Shown: positions 12,660-39,004, counted from the first letter of the stretch. The stretch is 64,000 bases of DNA from Megaleporinus macrocephalus (GCA_021613375.1 CM038720.1:13547962-13611961), one strand, 5' to 3'. A program made the numbers and translations. Notes: generated by a model not told the origin, from the letters alone.

Positions 12660-12741
12660 ACTGTAGAATGTCTTACCCTGGAAGATATATGGAACCTTTT
12701 GCCGTGAATATAGACCAGCTTCCTCAAATTCAGCGATAATG
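12660..12741 (+). other. rnf122 untranslated first exon with uORFs
   Basis: The donor GGTGAGC follows base 12741. In the reading frame needed for the next exon there is a stop and no ATG, so this exon should be untranslated. It contains a 23-codon uORF starting at 12668 and ending with TAA at 12737-12739. That TAA overlaps a second ATG at 12739-12741 (TAATG). The second uORF crosses the splice and ends with TGA at 13569-13571, overlapping the main ATG at 13568. The 5' limit of the exon is a guess. Confidence 0.45.
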
Positions 12742-13567
12742 GTGAGCTTTTTGAAGGGTTACTATCAGTTTGCTGGAAACGCTTTACTGCTTGCTTTCTG
12801 AAGACGCCAGAATGGAACTGCTGCACCATTTAAGGTGAAACGGGGAATTCAGATAAGAAGCTTACTTCAGCCACGTCTTTCTTTTAGCGCTCAATAATTA
12901 ACAGCCACCCCTTTTAAAGACACTGTAGCCTGACATGCATGACAGTGAGGGAGAATCTCTCGTTGGACATCTTTGACATCTTTGACTGCTCTCTAACAGT
13001 TTTCTCGTCGACTCAAATGATGGCCTGTTTTCGGTAAACTTAAATGTATCTACATAGTCAGCCAGAGTGGTATTTACAGAAGTAGAACATGTTATACACT
13101 GCCTTGAGTGTATTTATAGCCAATACACTTGACTAGGTGGGTGTTAGCTGTTTACATGTGCTTATTAAAACTTAAATTCACTTAGTGCTTTCAAACGACG
13201 GTGTATACACAAGTATATGTCTGTGAGGAAATGGCTACTGTTACTTTTCAGTCAATTTCACTTGTAGGTGTTTAGGCATTATCAGTCCTTTGTGGCTGAA
13301 CAATAGTGCCTATGCTGACAACAGCTGGATTAGGTTCCACTGCAGTCACTCAGTACTTAATTTAGTTTCTGTTTTTGCTGCTTTTATTTTTTTAGTGGAG
13401 TCATTTTTCTTCAAAGGAACAAATCACTCATGACCAGTTTAGTGACAGTTTACACATGCCCTGAAACACAGTGTTCATATTTGCTGATCTGAACATGGCA
13501 GGGATCTGACCATTTCGGAGATGAATTGCACTCTGCCATTCTTTTAGGGCACCTCCGTGTTCAGGGG

Positions 13568-15753
13568 ATGATAAGCTGTGAAAGCACTATGACTTCGGTC
13601 GCCTTCCAGGATCTGTTTCTGAACATCTATATGGTCATCTTTGGCACTGGAATATCTGTCTTCATCTTGAGCCTGGTAGTTTGCTGCTGCTTCATAAGGT
13701 ACCGTAACTGATGTCTATGTCCTTACTGTCAGCTCTTAAAAATCTTTTATAGTAAACTGGCTATAGCACTGTGTACTCTCTCCCCGTCTTGACAAACACT
13801 CGTCATTTGAATAATGCATTTGATGGACAGCAAGCCCGGGGCAGAGAGGACTTCCTCTGGCCTGAAGTACTTCCTGTCTCAAACAATTCACGAGCAGATC
13901 CTATCATCCCTCTTTTTGTTCCTGGTACTATTTTAGGCATTGACAACCCCCTCCCATTCCCCTCCACGTTCGTTTACCACATCACTGTGCAGGAATAGAA
14001 AAAAATGCTGCTGTGTCTGAAGTGAATAGTTTATTTTTCTTTAAAACGGTCTGTAAGGTTAGCATTTTATTTATCTTTGTAATTGTGCACATGTTACAGT
14101 ACTTGTGTTCCCAGCAAAATGAAAACACAGGGAGTCTAAGTGTTTGTGTACATGCTTAAACCATTTTTAGTTTTTAATTACAATTTTATTACTTAATATT
14201 TTATTGTATTGACATTTGTCATGTTTTCATAATCACAGTCCAAAATGAATTACTTTGAAAATGAATTACAGAAAAGCAGGCAAGGCTTTCATTCACCTTT
14301 CTTCCCAAAGGAGAATGTATTCTTGTATAATTCAGTTGTTGAGATACAAACAAAGTCATTCAGACTGGTTTGAGCTTACTGACTTATTTACACTGGTGGT
14401 GACAGGAGGGTCCTGGGGTTTTTATATGGAATGCCAGTCTCTATATTGAAATAGTCGAATATTTAAAAATAAAATATTTTGGGACTAATTTGCCACCCTT
14501 CATGTACCCCTATGCTAGGAATTGATTCAAGTAAATAGAGTAAAATATGATTTAGGCCAGAAAATGATCACAAAACTATAGAACAAATGTCTCAGACATC
14601 AGGCAGTGTATTTATAACCATTTCACATATAACTTTTAGAGGTGCTAAAGCTGTCTGGTTCCTATCACCACCACATTTCTCTAGACTGAAGTATTTGACA
14701 CGAAATCCCTCTAAATTATTTTGTAGACATGTAAACCATTTATTTATACAGAAACTATGAAAATTAGATGGAGTCCCCTTTAACTAAAAGCCTGCCTCAT
14801 GGATATAGATGTTATGAAAGGCAAAAACAGACTACTTTGGGGTGAATTCTCACTTCTTTTGAATTCGGCTTAACACTGACATAAAATATTTTAAATGTGT
14901 AAAAGTGTATGTATTCAGTCTTTTGACAGAAGGGAATAGATTGCAGGACTAGGTGCTAGGCATTCAAATGCATTTCTGTGCAGAGGTTTTGTCTAGATCA
15001 TTCTAATTATATGACTGTTCTCAGCATTCCTGTCATCATGATTCATTGTGTTACTGTGTCCCTTCAGTAAATTGCGACACCAAGCCCACTGCGAGAGCTT
15101 CGGTTACAAAGTGGTAAGTAGGAAAAGGCAGACACTAGAACAGTTTGTACTGTGTTACATTAAGTGACAGGATTAGGGACCTGCGTAACCTCACTGAAGT
15201 GCCCCTTTATGTACAGGTTGTGTTCCGAGGTGAAGCGAAGCATCTCAATATTCCTGAGGTTAGTGTTCTCTTTAAAACTTCACTGAGAGAAACACATCAG
15301 CATACTGGCTTGGGATGTTCACTTTACATTATAAGTTCCCGTCCTCGTCCCTCTATTCCTTCTTCCTTTTTAGCAAACATGCGCTGTGTGTTTGGAGGAC
15401 TTCAGGATAAGAGATGAGCTTGGAATGTTGCCCTGTCAGCATGTGTTCCACAAAAGGTACTTTGCAGAGGTCATTCACAAGAAAGATACATTAGCAGTAT
15501 TAGCAGTGGGCACCAAATGAAAGAAAACAGCAGTTTAAAACACAGAGTCAGTTCCTTCTCAGAAACAGTTACAAAGCACCCAGTTATTATTTTCTTTCTA
15601 AGTCGTATCAGTGTGTGATTCTTATGATGGCCATTTTTGTGCTACAGGTGTCTGGTGAAGTGGTTGGAAGTGCGCTCAGTGTGTCCTATGTGCAACAAAC
15701 CACTTACTGCCTCTGCAGAGCGGATTGCCAACATACTGGATGAGCTGGTGTAA
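13568..15753 (+). CDS. rnf122: RNF122-type membrane-anchored RING-H2 E3 ubiquitin ligase
   Basis: RNF122 and RNF24 are small single-pass ubiquitin ligases of internal membranes. Coding exons are 13568-13698, 15068-15113, 15217-15258, 15374-15456 and 15648-15753; all junctions have GT/AG and join in frame to 135 aa. Residues about 16-43 form one hydrophobic membrane segment ([10 protein letters not shown] at its start). A C3H2C3 RING-H2 finger follows: C76, C79, C94, H96, H99, C102, C113, C116, ending CPMCNKPL. The protein ends in ILDELV, as RNF122 does, whereas RNF24 ends differently. It is about 20 residues shorter at the N terminus than human RNF122 (155 aa); the start chosen is the first in-frame ATG after the exon-2 acceptor. 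The sequence is rather divergent ([19 protein letters not shown]), so it may be a fish RNF122 paralogue. The dusp26 neighbour supports RNF122. Confidence 0.88.
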
Positions 15754-16266
15754 AAGTCTGCCATGACCAGCTGCTTGAATTCTGCCCAAGGGATTAGACC
15801 GTATACCAACTATTTTGCAAAGGAATGTTTATCGTTTTGATACTACAATTCTAAAATGTTCAGCTGATAAAGCTGGTGGGAGCAAAAAAAAAACCAAACA
15901 AGTTTGGACTTGATGTTTTAAGACAGTACTCACCTTTGTTCATGTTCTGCTTAATAAGCTAGGTTGGCTTTTGACCTAAACATGTCTGACCTAAAGGCTG
16001 GTATATTGGACTGTGGTCATTAATATATATACAAAGTTCCAACCATTTTCCCCCAGGTGAATTTCTCAAATTAAAAGGACACTGCCTGTATCAGTGTTCC
16101 ATAGTTTGAGGCAACCTTACTGTAGCCTACTGAAATGTATGTACAGGTTTAAAGAGCTAAATTTATTTTTCATGAAATCATTTTCTACTGCTGTATGTGA
16201 TAAACAGAATTACAATACAGAGACAATGTCTGTGGGAGGAAGACAATGCATACAAAAAGAAAAACA

Positions 16267-16272
16267 AATAAA
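16267..16272 (+). promoter_or_regulatory. rnf122 candidate polyadenylation signal
   Basis: AATAAA lies about 510 bases after the rnf122 stop codon on the coding strand. Sequence between 15754 and here is open 3'UTR with no competing gene. Confidence 0.55.
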
Positions 16273-16616
16273 AATTTTAGAAAACTAAAAAAAATTATAG
16301 TTCTTAAATTGCACACAGTGTCAAGCACTACCAGTATGATTTGCAAAATTTTGTCCAAAGTGTTGAGATTAAAATAATCTCTTTTAAAAAGTGTAGTGCT
16401 GTTAACACCGTTCACACTGTCTCCTGCTGGACAACAGGAAGAACTGCAACAACACACCATCATGGCTGGAATCAAGATTTAATAAGATTTGCTCTCAGAA
16501 ATCTCTAGAGAATAGGAATGATATTTTGAGACTACTAAACCACTTAATAGAAATTGTGATCAATTTAAAGACAATGATACAAAATAATAATCTTTTGTAA
16601 GGAATCTTGTTACAGA

Positions 16617-16622
16617 TTTAAT
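16617..16622 (-). promoter_or_regulatory. ppia candidate polyadenylation signal (ATTAAA on minus)
   Basis: ATTAAA on the minus strand lies about 150 bases after the ppia stop. A second ATTAAA occurs at 16478-16483 and an AATAAA near 16162. If the later ones are used the 3' ends of ppia and rnf122 overlap. Confidence 0.4.
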
Positions 16623-16768
16623 GTTTACTTTGATAAACAAATGTAATTACTTTTAATACATAAAACAAGGCCATGACACATGGAACAAGTATTTCTTTGG
16701 GACAGGATTCACTTAGAAAATAATACAAAAGAATACAAATGATCAGAAGGACTGGGAAACCGCAATCT

Positions 16769-18807
16769 TTAAAGCTGGCCGCAGTCACTGATGCTGACCT
16801 TGGCAGAGCATTTGCCGTTTTTGGAACCTTTAGCTTCGATAGCTTTGACAACGTCATCCCCCTTAACGACTTTCCCAAACACAACATGCTTGCCATTGAG
16901 CCTGTTAATAGACAAGAGACAGAGATGCATGTAAAATCTCATTACAATGCATGCTCTACCTATACAAATCATTCAGGGTGACCCCTGTTGCCAGGGACAA
17001 ACATTAAGCAGTACAATCCTTACCATTCGGTATCACCAGTGCAGATAAAGAACTGGGATCCATTGGTGTTGGGTCCTGCGTTGGCCATGGACAGAGTGCC
17101 AAACCCAGTGTGCTTCAGGGTGAAGTTCTCATCTGCGAACTTCTCACCATAGATGGACTTTCCACCAGTCCCATTATGCCTTGTGAAGTCACCTCCCTAA
17201 TATGCAGAGAGTACACAAGAGTAATTCAGATCCAGTCAAGCATTCTGACAGTCAACTGAAGCAACTGTAATGGAGATGAAAAGAATTATCTTGCTTTGAC
17301 AATTTACCTGACACATGAAATGTGGGATGACACGGTGGAACTTGGAACCCTTGTAGCCGAAACCCTTCTCCCCAGTGCACAGGGCTCGGAAGTTCTCTGT
17401 TTACAAGTTAACAGGAGTCAGCATAGCCAAAACACATGAATTTGGTATGCCTTATTTTGTTACCATAAAAGTAAAATAAATGATTCCTACCAGCAGTCTT
17501 TGGGACCACATCAGCTCTCAGCTGCCTCGGCAGTCAAAAGAAGGAGAGAGAAGAATAAACATACATACACACGTATCTCTCAAAAACCATCATAACTAAA
17601 GCACCACTATTTTGTCAGCCTCATTGTGGGTCGGGCATTTACACCAAGTCTGGCACCAACAAGTTATAACCAACTACTAGTGCCCGTTTGCACAATTATA
17701 ACCACGCCCATATTTGCGCACGTGAGCATGATTAGTATGCTACTTCCCCATATTGTTATTTTGGACCAGCGCGGGCCAGACGCCACATTTACAGACAAAG
17801 TTAGCCGCAAGTTCTCGAGTCCACATGTAAAGTAACAAAACAAACAGCGTTACTGCAAACCAACAACATCCTTTACTAGACAACCTGGTACGAAATAGCA
17901 AGAGTCTATTAATGACCAGCCTGAAACTGACAGCTGAGTTCGAGTTTTCCGTTCCACCCTTAAATGCCGTTTCATTCGCCCTGTAAAGTTGGAACGGAAA
18001 ACTCGTGCTGTATCGCAAGCTTTCTCCGTTTGACCTAAAGACGGGACTAAAAGGGAACAATATAAAAATGTACATGTAATTTAACGTGTGACAAGTTGAA
18101 ATGTAAGGGTCTGCAGGTGACTGAACTTTAATGACACTTCAAAATGGCATCTTTCGCTATGAAAAAAGATGGCGTCTATAATAGTAAAAAAAGTGTACTA
18201 ACGTTACTCTTGCATACTCTCAAATGATTTTTCAATTTTCAAAGAAAGCATGTGAAGTCTTAATAAAAAAAATTGACCCTAAGTCAAGTTGGCTTCTTCC
18301 TCGCCGGCTTCTCGTTTAATTTTCTCTTCCGTCTTAAACGCTGCAATCAAAGTGGAACGGAAAAACTCGAACAAGCAGCTGACTTCAGCTTCGTGCTAAT
18401 GATCAACTTGACGTTACTTTGAAGGACCCCGCGGACTTTATCATAGTTCATACCGGGTAAGTGAAATATTATAGTTATGCAATCACAACCGAGCACGGCG
18501 AGAGATTCATGTCATTTAATTTGATTTTGTTTACGGAAATGAACCTCCCCTTGACTTTATTTACTGACAGATGCACGTTTTTGTACAGCTGTTTCATATA
18601 GCAGTTTTTTCTTCAATGCCCCAAAACACCCAGCTGATCAGCATCCTCAGATACTATCAATAACAGTAAAACACCCAACCAGGCGCCTCACTTAGCCAAC
18701 TAACTTGTTTTAGAGCATGTTTGGCAAAGATCGCTCACCTCCATCACAATCCGTCCCACACTCTGGTCATCGATAGAGATGTCAAAGAAAACTTTAGGGT
18801 TGGCCAT
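16769..18807 (-). CDS. ppia: Peptidyl-prolyl cis-trans isomerase A (cyclophilin A)
   Basis: Cyclophilin A is an abundant cytosolic prolyl isomerase and the cyclosporin A receptor. Coding exons in transcription order are 18739-18807, 17491-17521, 17308-17396, 17024-17196 and 16769-16901 (69, 31, 89, 173 and 133 bases). They join in frame to 164 aa; the internal sizes 31, 89 and 173 are those of the vertebrate PPIA gene. It starts [10 protein letters not shown], a common fish form, and ends ISDCGQL. Active-site residues keep human numbering: R55, F60, M61, Q63, F113, W121, H126. Position 59 is His where human has Gly (IPHFMCQGGDF), and position 52 is Lys. Since every intron and frame is intact this is the parent gene, not one of the intronless PPIA retrocopies common in vertebrates. 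It lies downstream of zmiz2 on the same strand, as on human 7p13. Confidence 0.97.
17921..18388. mobile_element. Inverted-repeat (foldback/MITE-like) element in ppia intron 1
   Basis: The ends are imperfect inverted repeats of about 30-40 bases. The left end contains CAGCTGA then TTCGAGTTTTCCGTTCCAC (17939-17957). The right end, on the other strand, contains CAGCTGCTTG then TTCGAGTTTTTCCGTTCCAC (18352-18371). A third copy of the core, inverted relative to the first, lies at 17990-18005, so the left end can fold into a hairpin by itself. No protein is encoded. It makes up a large part of the 1.2-kb first intron. Whether it is a transposon or a locally built regulatory structure is not settled by one copy. 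Confidence 0.55.
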
Positions 18808-19150
18808 GCTGAAGACAGACGTCTTTTATTCCCTATATTTAAAAAGCAGACTGCGAGTTAATTCCATAAGATGCCGCAGCTCATCGGTAAATTGCACGTC
18901 ACCGCAAAACTAGATCTATAGAAGAAACACGGAAACCCCTTTTTTGTCCCCTGTTGCAACCTATGAAGATGAAGGAACGCCGAGTGGCTCGTCCAATCAG
19001 AGACCGCAGAGCTGCATAAATTACAACGGAGTTTTAAGAGCGGGCGAACCTTCCAGGTCACTGTGGTTCGGAAGGAGTGCCGTTGATTGACAGACAGATC
19101 GACCAACTGGAGGTAGCATACATGACGTCACTGAACCCCGGCCAATCACC
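18808..19150 (-). promoter_or_regulatory. ppia promoter region
   Basis: Going upstream on the minus strand there is an AT-rich TATA-like stretch (TTTAAATATAGGG, 18833-18845, with AATAAAAG just downstream), an inverted CCAAT box (18993-18997 on plus), a perfect cAMP-response-type palindrome TGACGTCA (19123-19130) and a second CCAAT (19142-19146 on plus). CpGs are frequent. Such CCAAT/CRE promoters fit a strong housekeeping gene. The exact start site is not determined; the TATA-like stretch is so close to the ATG that it would leave a very short leader. Confidence 0.5.
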
Positions 19151-19479
19151 TACGCGAAAATAGAGTAGGCGGGCCTCCGTATTCGCGCGTTTAGTACAGG
19201 CCGTCATGGCGCGAGGGCGTCGCCCGTGGATTGAATTCGACTTCATAGCACAGACGTGAAATGGCCTCGGGTGGTATTTGTGTACAAAAGGAGGCTTTAG
19301 AAGCAAACCTGCTTTAGAGAAACGTACGTGTTCGTACTCGCTGAAAACGAGTTTAATCCTGTAAATCACCTCAGTGCAGCAGAGCCAGGTCTTACTTAGA
19401 CTGTTGAAGCATAGAGTCTGACAAACCGGTTTAACGATCTAGCTTTATGAAACACCGGTGTCAATATTTTTTCAGGTTT
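19151..19479. other. CpG-rich spacer beyond the ppia promoter
   Basis: CpG-rich sequence continues to about 19260 (gcgcgagggcgtcgcccg) and then becomes AT-rich. A short frame on the plus strand begins at an ATG near 19206, but it is 17 codons long and has no recognised similarity. No gene is supported. Confidence 0.35.
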
Positions 19480-20138
19480 TACAACTGTAAGAAAAAGTAA
19501 GCGAACCCTTTAGAATTACCTGCATTGATTACTAATACAGTTAGCTCCAGATTTTATTGCCTCCACCAAACATTTAAATAAGTTTTGAAGAGAAAATCTG
19601 ATATAATTCCTCTCCACAAATGTTTCAGTTCATTAAAAGTTGTTTCTGGACTGCCTTGCTCGCACTGCCCTCTACTTTTAATTTGGTTCACTTCTGCACT
19701 TTGGAGATATATATATAAAAATTCATTGTTCCCTCAATGATTTGCAAGGCCTTCATGCCCCAAGGCAACCCCAAATCATGATGCTTCCTCCACCATGCTT
19801 TACAGCTGGGATGAGGTTTTGGTGTGCAGTGTTCTTTTAACTCCAAGCATAGTGTTGAGCATTTGTGCTAAAAGTCCCACTTTTGTCTAATCTGTCCATA
19901 GAACACTTTCCCAGAAACATCATGGAACACCCAAGTGGTTTTGGGCAATCTTAAGACAGTTATTCTTCTTCCAACCTGCACTGTGGATGTTACTTAATGT
20001 GCTCAATAAAAGACATGAATAAAAGCACAACTGTCTCTACGTTATATGTTTAGTTAGATTTGTCCATAATGTTGAATTAGTTAATGATCAGAGCACATTT
20101 TATTAGTGTTCGATGCAGCAATCCAAGTAATTCCAAGT
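19480..20138 (-). mobile_element. Internally deleted Tc1-like element
   Basis: Both ends of a widespread teleost Tc1-like family are visible as inverted repeats. The left reads GTAAGAAAAAGTAAGCGAAC then CCTTTAGAATTACCTGCATT. The right, on the other strand, reads CTTGGAATTACTTGGATTGC then a TGCATC..AATAAAATGTG block. Between them the transposase is reduced to a fragment near 19760-19970: CATGATGCTTCCTCCACCAT and TAATCTGTCCATAGAACA are the reverse complement of the usual coding sequence. At about 0.66 kb it is less than half of a full copy (about 1.6 kb). Confidence 0.75.
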
Positions 20139-20826
20139 GTGTTTTGGTTGTGTTGGGCAGGTAGCAACTAGGCAAATAATGCAAATGAAACACGGTGGGG
20201 CTTAAGTCTTTACTTAAAAAACATAATGGAAATATTTCACATCTTTAGAAAAAAACAAAATGATTTCAATTTTACAAGTTTAATTCAATCGTTAGAACTT
20301 AAAGATTCACCTACACATGACAAACATCTTTTTTTGAACAGCTTGATTAACAGTAAGTGTGACTTGTTGCTGGTCTCAAGGAAGTCTTTCAGCTCTCTTA
20401 TTGGAAACCTTCATTAGTCACAGATCTGATGGGAAATGAACTTTTTTTTTTCTTTAACAAATCCATAAACTTTTGCTAGATAACACACAAGAGCGATGCA
20501 TACAGGTCCACCAATTATCTTTATAATTATTATAATAACAATAATTATATAATCAAAGATAAAATTATGATACACAAATGTCTTCAAAAACAATTGCACA
20601 TCCAATAACTCCTGACACTCCCTGGATTGTTTATGATACAAACTGCACATAGCTGACCGTGTCCAGAGAGCGGTCATAAATAATAAAATAAGACAAGACA
20701 GGAAACGGGGTGGTAGGCTGTTCTTCTCTCCATCGATTCTCGTTTACAACTGAACTGAAAGGGACAGCGTGGAACAATAGCATGTCTGACAATCTGTCAT
20801 AGTGTTTAAAGACGGGGTGTAGGTTG
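20139..20826. other. AT-rich DNA between the Tc1 relic and the zmiz2 3' end
   Basis: Short AT-rich frames on both strands only. No recognised domain, tRNA or repeat beyond simple taataattat runs. Part may be the far end of the zmiz2 3'UTR. Confidence 0.35.
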
Positions 20827-22537
20827 TTTATTTTAATATCATGGCGTAAAGAGCGAGAGTGTTCACATCTGTAACAATAATAGTCCTATATCTGTACATA
20901 TTTTCAACACCACTCCCCAGTTGTTCCTTGCCAGTAACAACTCTGGGTATTGCAATCAGACCATACCGTGAAGAGGCCTTCGCTGCTGCAAACACAAACA
21001 ATGCAGATGTGACAGAGACAAGACAAAACCAGACTGGGAAAGTTGAGGACCTGAATGCACTCTTTTCAGAGTTGCTTGTAGCGAGCCTGTGGGTGTGCAC
21101 CTGTATATGTGTGTAATATACCCTGTTGGAAATGTGTGATCGGGTTGCTTGTGCTCTGCGAGACCACTCGTTTATTTATTTGTCCATATAACAATTAAAA
21201 TCTCTGGCATATCCAAAATGCAACTAAAAACAATGTCTGTAAATAAGAATGTGGAGGCTTATTCAAAAGAAAATTATCAGTATTAAGACTGTAGGCTTTG
21301 CTGGGACATAACAACTTCAGTACAGGAATTTGTGCGAACAGGGAAGGAAGACAAAGTGGTGGTGGGGAGGGAGAAAGACGAGTAGAGAGTGGAGTGGGTG
21401 GAGTGGATGAATGTGTGCCAGAAAGACGCTGGGTGCGGCTAGAGGCGTGTGCACATTCTTGCATCCAATTACCGAATCGTGTACCTTGCGCAACATACTT
21501 TCTTCCCTTCTACAGTAGTTGCAGGATAAACACACTAATCATCTGCCCTTTGACCGTGCCCCCACCCCCCTCCCCCCCAACAGATTTGGCAAAGTTGTGC
21601 AAACAAATATACACATACAGTACATTCCCTTGATGCTACAGCGAGATATGCTTCATGATTGCATCTCTAAATAAGGTGAAGGACAAGAGCATGCAGGCTG
21701 CAAAGAGGCATCTTCTAACACAAAGTATAAATTGACTCTTGGACTTCAAGAAAGCACAAGTCTGTGAGATCAAGTAATAGTGAAGACCTGTAGGGTAGGA
21801 CTCTAGCTTACTGGTGGATTTTTTTCTTTCTTGTTTTTCCTTTACTTTTAAACGTTTTGAGGTAAGATGTGTCTGTGTCTTGTGTTTGCAAGGTCCATTG
21901 GCCTTCCCAGCTTTTACTCGCATTCAGCTTACAACAGAGGCAAGAACTATTTTGGCTTTCCCCATTTAACTTTCTTAAAAAGAGCTTGTAGCTTAATCGA
22001 AATTCGGTCCTCCTTCTTTGTATGAACAAATTCAGGACTTTAAAGAACGTCAGTACTACTTCACACTCTGTTTAAACACGATTAAGAACAAACGACAATG
22101 GGCAAATTCCATAATGGCTCCCACCCCCTGCCGACGCAATATAATTTACACCAAGCACAAGGCTGACAGATGAGGTGCTTTTCTACAAATGATTTTTGCA
22201 GGAGCTGGAAATATGAAAGGGACTCTTCCAAAATAAAATAATAGTTAAAAAAAAAAAAAACACAATAAAATTTTTTGACATACTTCAGAGGCAGACTAAC
22301 ATTAACGTTGAAGTCGCATTAAAATATCTTCTGCACCTTCCTTGCCATGAGAATGACTGAATTCCAGTCTCCAAGGAACGTGGCGGGTATAAGAATTAGA
22401 CTCGAACATATGCGAGGATTCCCAGCCCTGTTGCCCAAACCTCCTCATAGCGTGCGGAGAATCTAGGCCAGGGAAGAGTAAATTTTTTTCAGGACGGTGT
22501 GGCTAAGCTGAAGGCGGTGAGGGAGTTGCGAGTGGGC
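20827..22537 (-). other. zmiz2 3'UTR (extent estimated)
   Basis: The sequence follows the zmiz2 stop on the minus strand. AATAAA on that strand occurs in a cluster at about 21170-21180 and again at 20827-20832, either of which would give a 1.35-1.7 kb 3'UTR. It includes a purine-rich stretch near 21335-21420 (on plus) and a C-rich run at 21560-21580. No separate gene is supported; several frames up to 111 codons here have low-complexity composition. Confidence 0.45.
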
Positions 22538-37008
<14,471 letters not shown>

Positions 37009-37406
37009 CGGAGGAACGTGGGGGTCAGCAGGGAACCCCAAATCACCTCCACCTGGCAGGCAGTCTGAGAAAGTGAGAGAGACAAGAGAAGAAAGAGGGA
37101 GCAAAGCAAGAAAAACGTCACTTTGACAAAAACAAAAGGTCTTTTTTCCCCCCCGCGACGTTATGACTCATTGAGGAACAGAAGTCGTGCTATAGGCTAC
37201 AGTTGGTGCCGTGCAGCTTCTCTTTGATGGCTGCAGCTCAGCCCCCATGGGCGCAAAGGGTTAATCACCAATCACCCAGCTCAGACACACATCTCTGCTC
37301 ACCCCCACAGCTTCGATAACGCACGCTTCACAAGCATTCCTCGAGTTGGAGCCACTCCACCAATCACAGCTTTAATATAAAGATTAAAGTATAAAGACAC
37401 CTCCTA

Positions 37407-37407
<1 letters not shown>

Positions 37408-37437
<30 letters not shown>
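37408..37437. repeat. (CA)n microsatellite
   Basis: Fifteen alternating CA units in zmiz2 intron 1. Confidence 0.95.
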
Positions 37438-37439
<2 letters not shown>

Positions 37440-38971
37440 GTTAACCACGAAGCGACTGAGCTTTTCCAGCACAACAACATTCTCGCAGATTCTGAGCATT
37501 TGGGGTGGGTGGGGGGGCTATGAGAGGAGTCCTTTTTCTTTTAGAAAGCTCAGGAACACAAAAGAGGACTCGAGGGGAGCTGAAAGCGATGAAGACGATG
37601 CGTTTCATAAAGCACTTTTTTTTTTTTGCGGACAAGCAAGCAAGCACGCCCCTGCTCCAAACACCACTCGCTGGCTGCAGATTCCTCCTCTCCACAGAGA
37701 GAGAGAGAGAGAGGGAGAGACAGAGAAAGGGGGGGCAAGAGATGAGGGGGCTATTTATAGCGCTTTGATTTCAAAAGGAAGAGAAAAATGCAGTGTGGAA
37801 AAAAGGCTGAGGATCTCATGGCTGTCTGTGTGTGCGATTCGAGCCCTCCTCGAAGATAATGCCTTCAACCTCCATCAATTATTCAAAGTGACCAGGGGAG
37901 CTTGTTTGGAGAAAGAGATGGCTCGCCCACGTCGCTTTTGTGTACCTGTATATCTGTATGTGCAGTCGTTAATAACAACAAGGCACCTCCCCCTACGTGG
38001 GCACATGTATGTACGCACACAGACACACCTTCATTTAACCCACCCCATCGAGCTTTACTCTGCCCCCTCCTTGTTCAATACCTCCGCGTCTGCCTCCTAT
38101 CTCCAGGGTAAGCACCATTAACAGACATGCTAATTTGCTGCCAACATCAGTGCCTGTCACCCCCTCCCCCCATCTGCACTTCCCTCTTTCTCTCCCTCTC
38201 CATCCTTCTCTCCTTCGCACGCTGTTCCGTTTCCCTCACTCTCTCCTTTACGGATCTAGGTCAGACACCCTACAGCTTTGAAAAGAAGGATGGAGAAGAG
38301 GCTCGGAGAAAGGGGGGGGGGTAAAGAAGAGACAGAGCGAGTCACTCAAAGGAGCGGCGGAGTTTATCAGAGAGAGGGACACCTACAGGGATAATGAAAG
38401 GGTGGGTGGGAGGGACAGAAATGGTGTGTATTTGTGAAAAAAGTGTGCATTTGAGAGGTGGGGAGGGGGGCACGAGACCCTCTATTGTTGTGTTTTGAAA
38501 ACCACTTGAGCGAATCGGGCTTGATAATATTAACATTCGCACACATTCCTCTTTTGTCATTCACAACCAAACACCGATACACAATGTTTGCTCATTTTCA
38601 GGTCTTTGTCTTCATACGCACACTAGCGCTGTCACTACTGATCATGTAAGCATTTGAATAATCTACTGATTAACAAACAATAAAACTGGGCGTTCCTTGA
38701 CAAGAAACCCTTAATAGGTTCATTCCCTTCAACCAGGGGTAGACATAACCAACTGCCCTGTGTCAAGGGTTGGCCACCTCAGCCCTATAAAGTACCTGGA
38801 CGCTCGGTCAGTGACTTAATCTTTTTTTTATATATATTTTTATTGTCATTTTTTCTTTCCTCAATTAAACACTACAGTACATCTGTACATCATCTGGATG
38901 CACATCTACATACACACCTACGTCAACCCCCTTCAATACCGCATCACACAATTCAATTAATTAAAAAAACA

Positions 38972-38972
38972 A

Positions 38973-39004
<32 letters not shown>

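Noticed and set aside
12668..12739. Exon 1 frame as the true N terminus of RNF122
   Set aside because: It ends in a stop before the donor and is not in the frame of exon 2; the RNF122 N-terminal sequence is not recognisable in it.
16618..18807. ppia as a processed retrocopy
   Set aside because: Four introns with proper borders and family-typical exon sizes are present and the frame is intact.
18858..19369. Minus-strand frames of 82 and 103 codons upstream of ppia
   Set aside because: They lie in the CpG-rich promoter, where stops are rare by composition, and show no similarity.
37438..38121. 227-codon plus-strand frame in zmiz2 intron 1
   Set aside because: Composition follows GA/CT and CA low-complexity tracts, three other frames are open over the same bases, and there is no domain or splice context.
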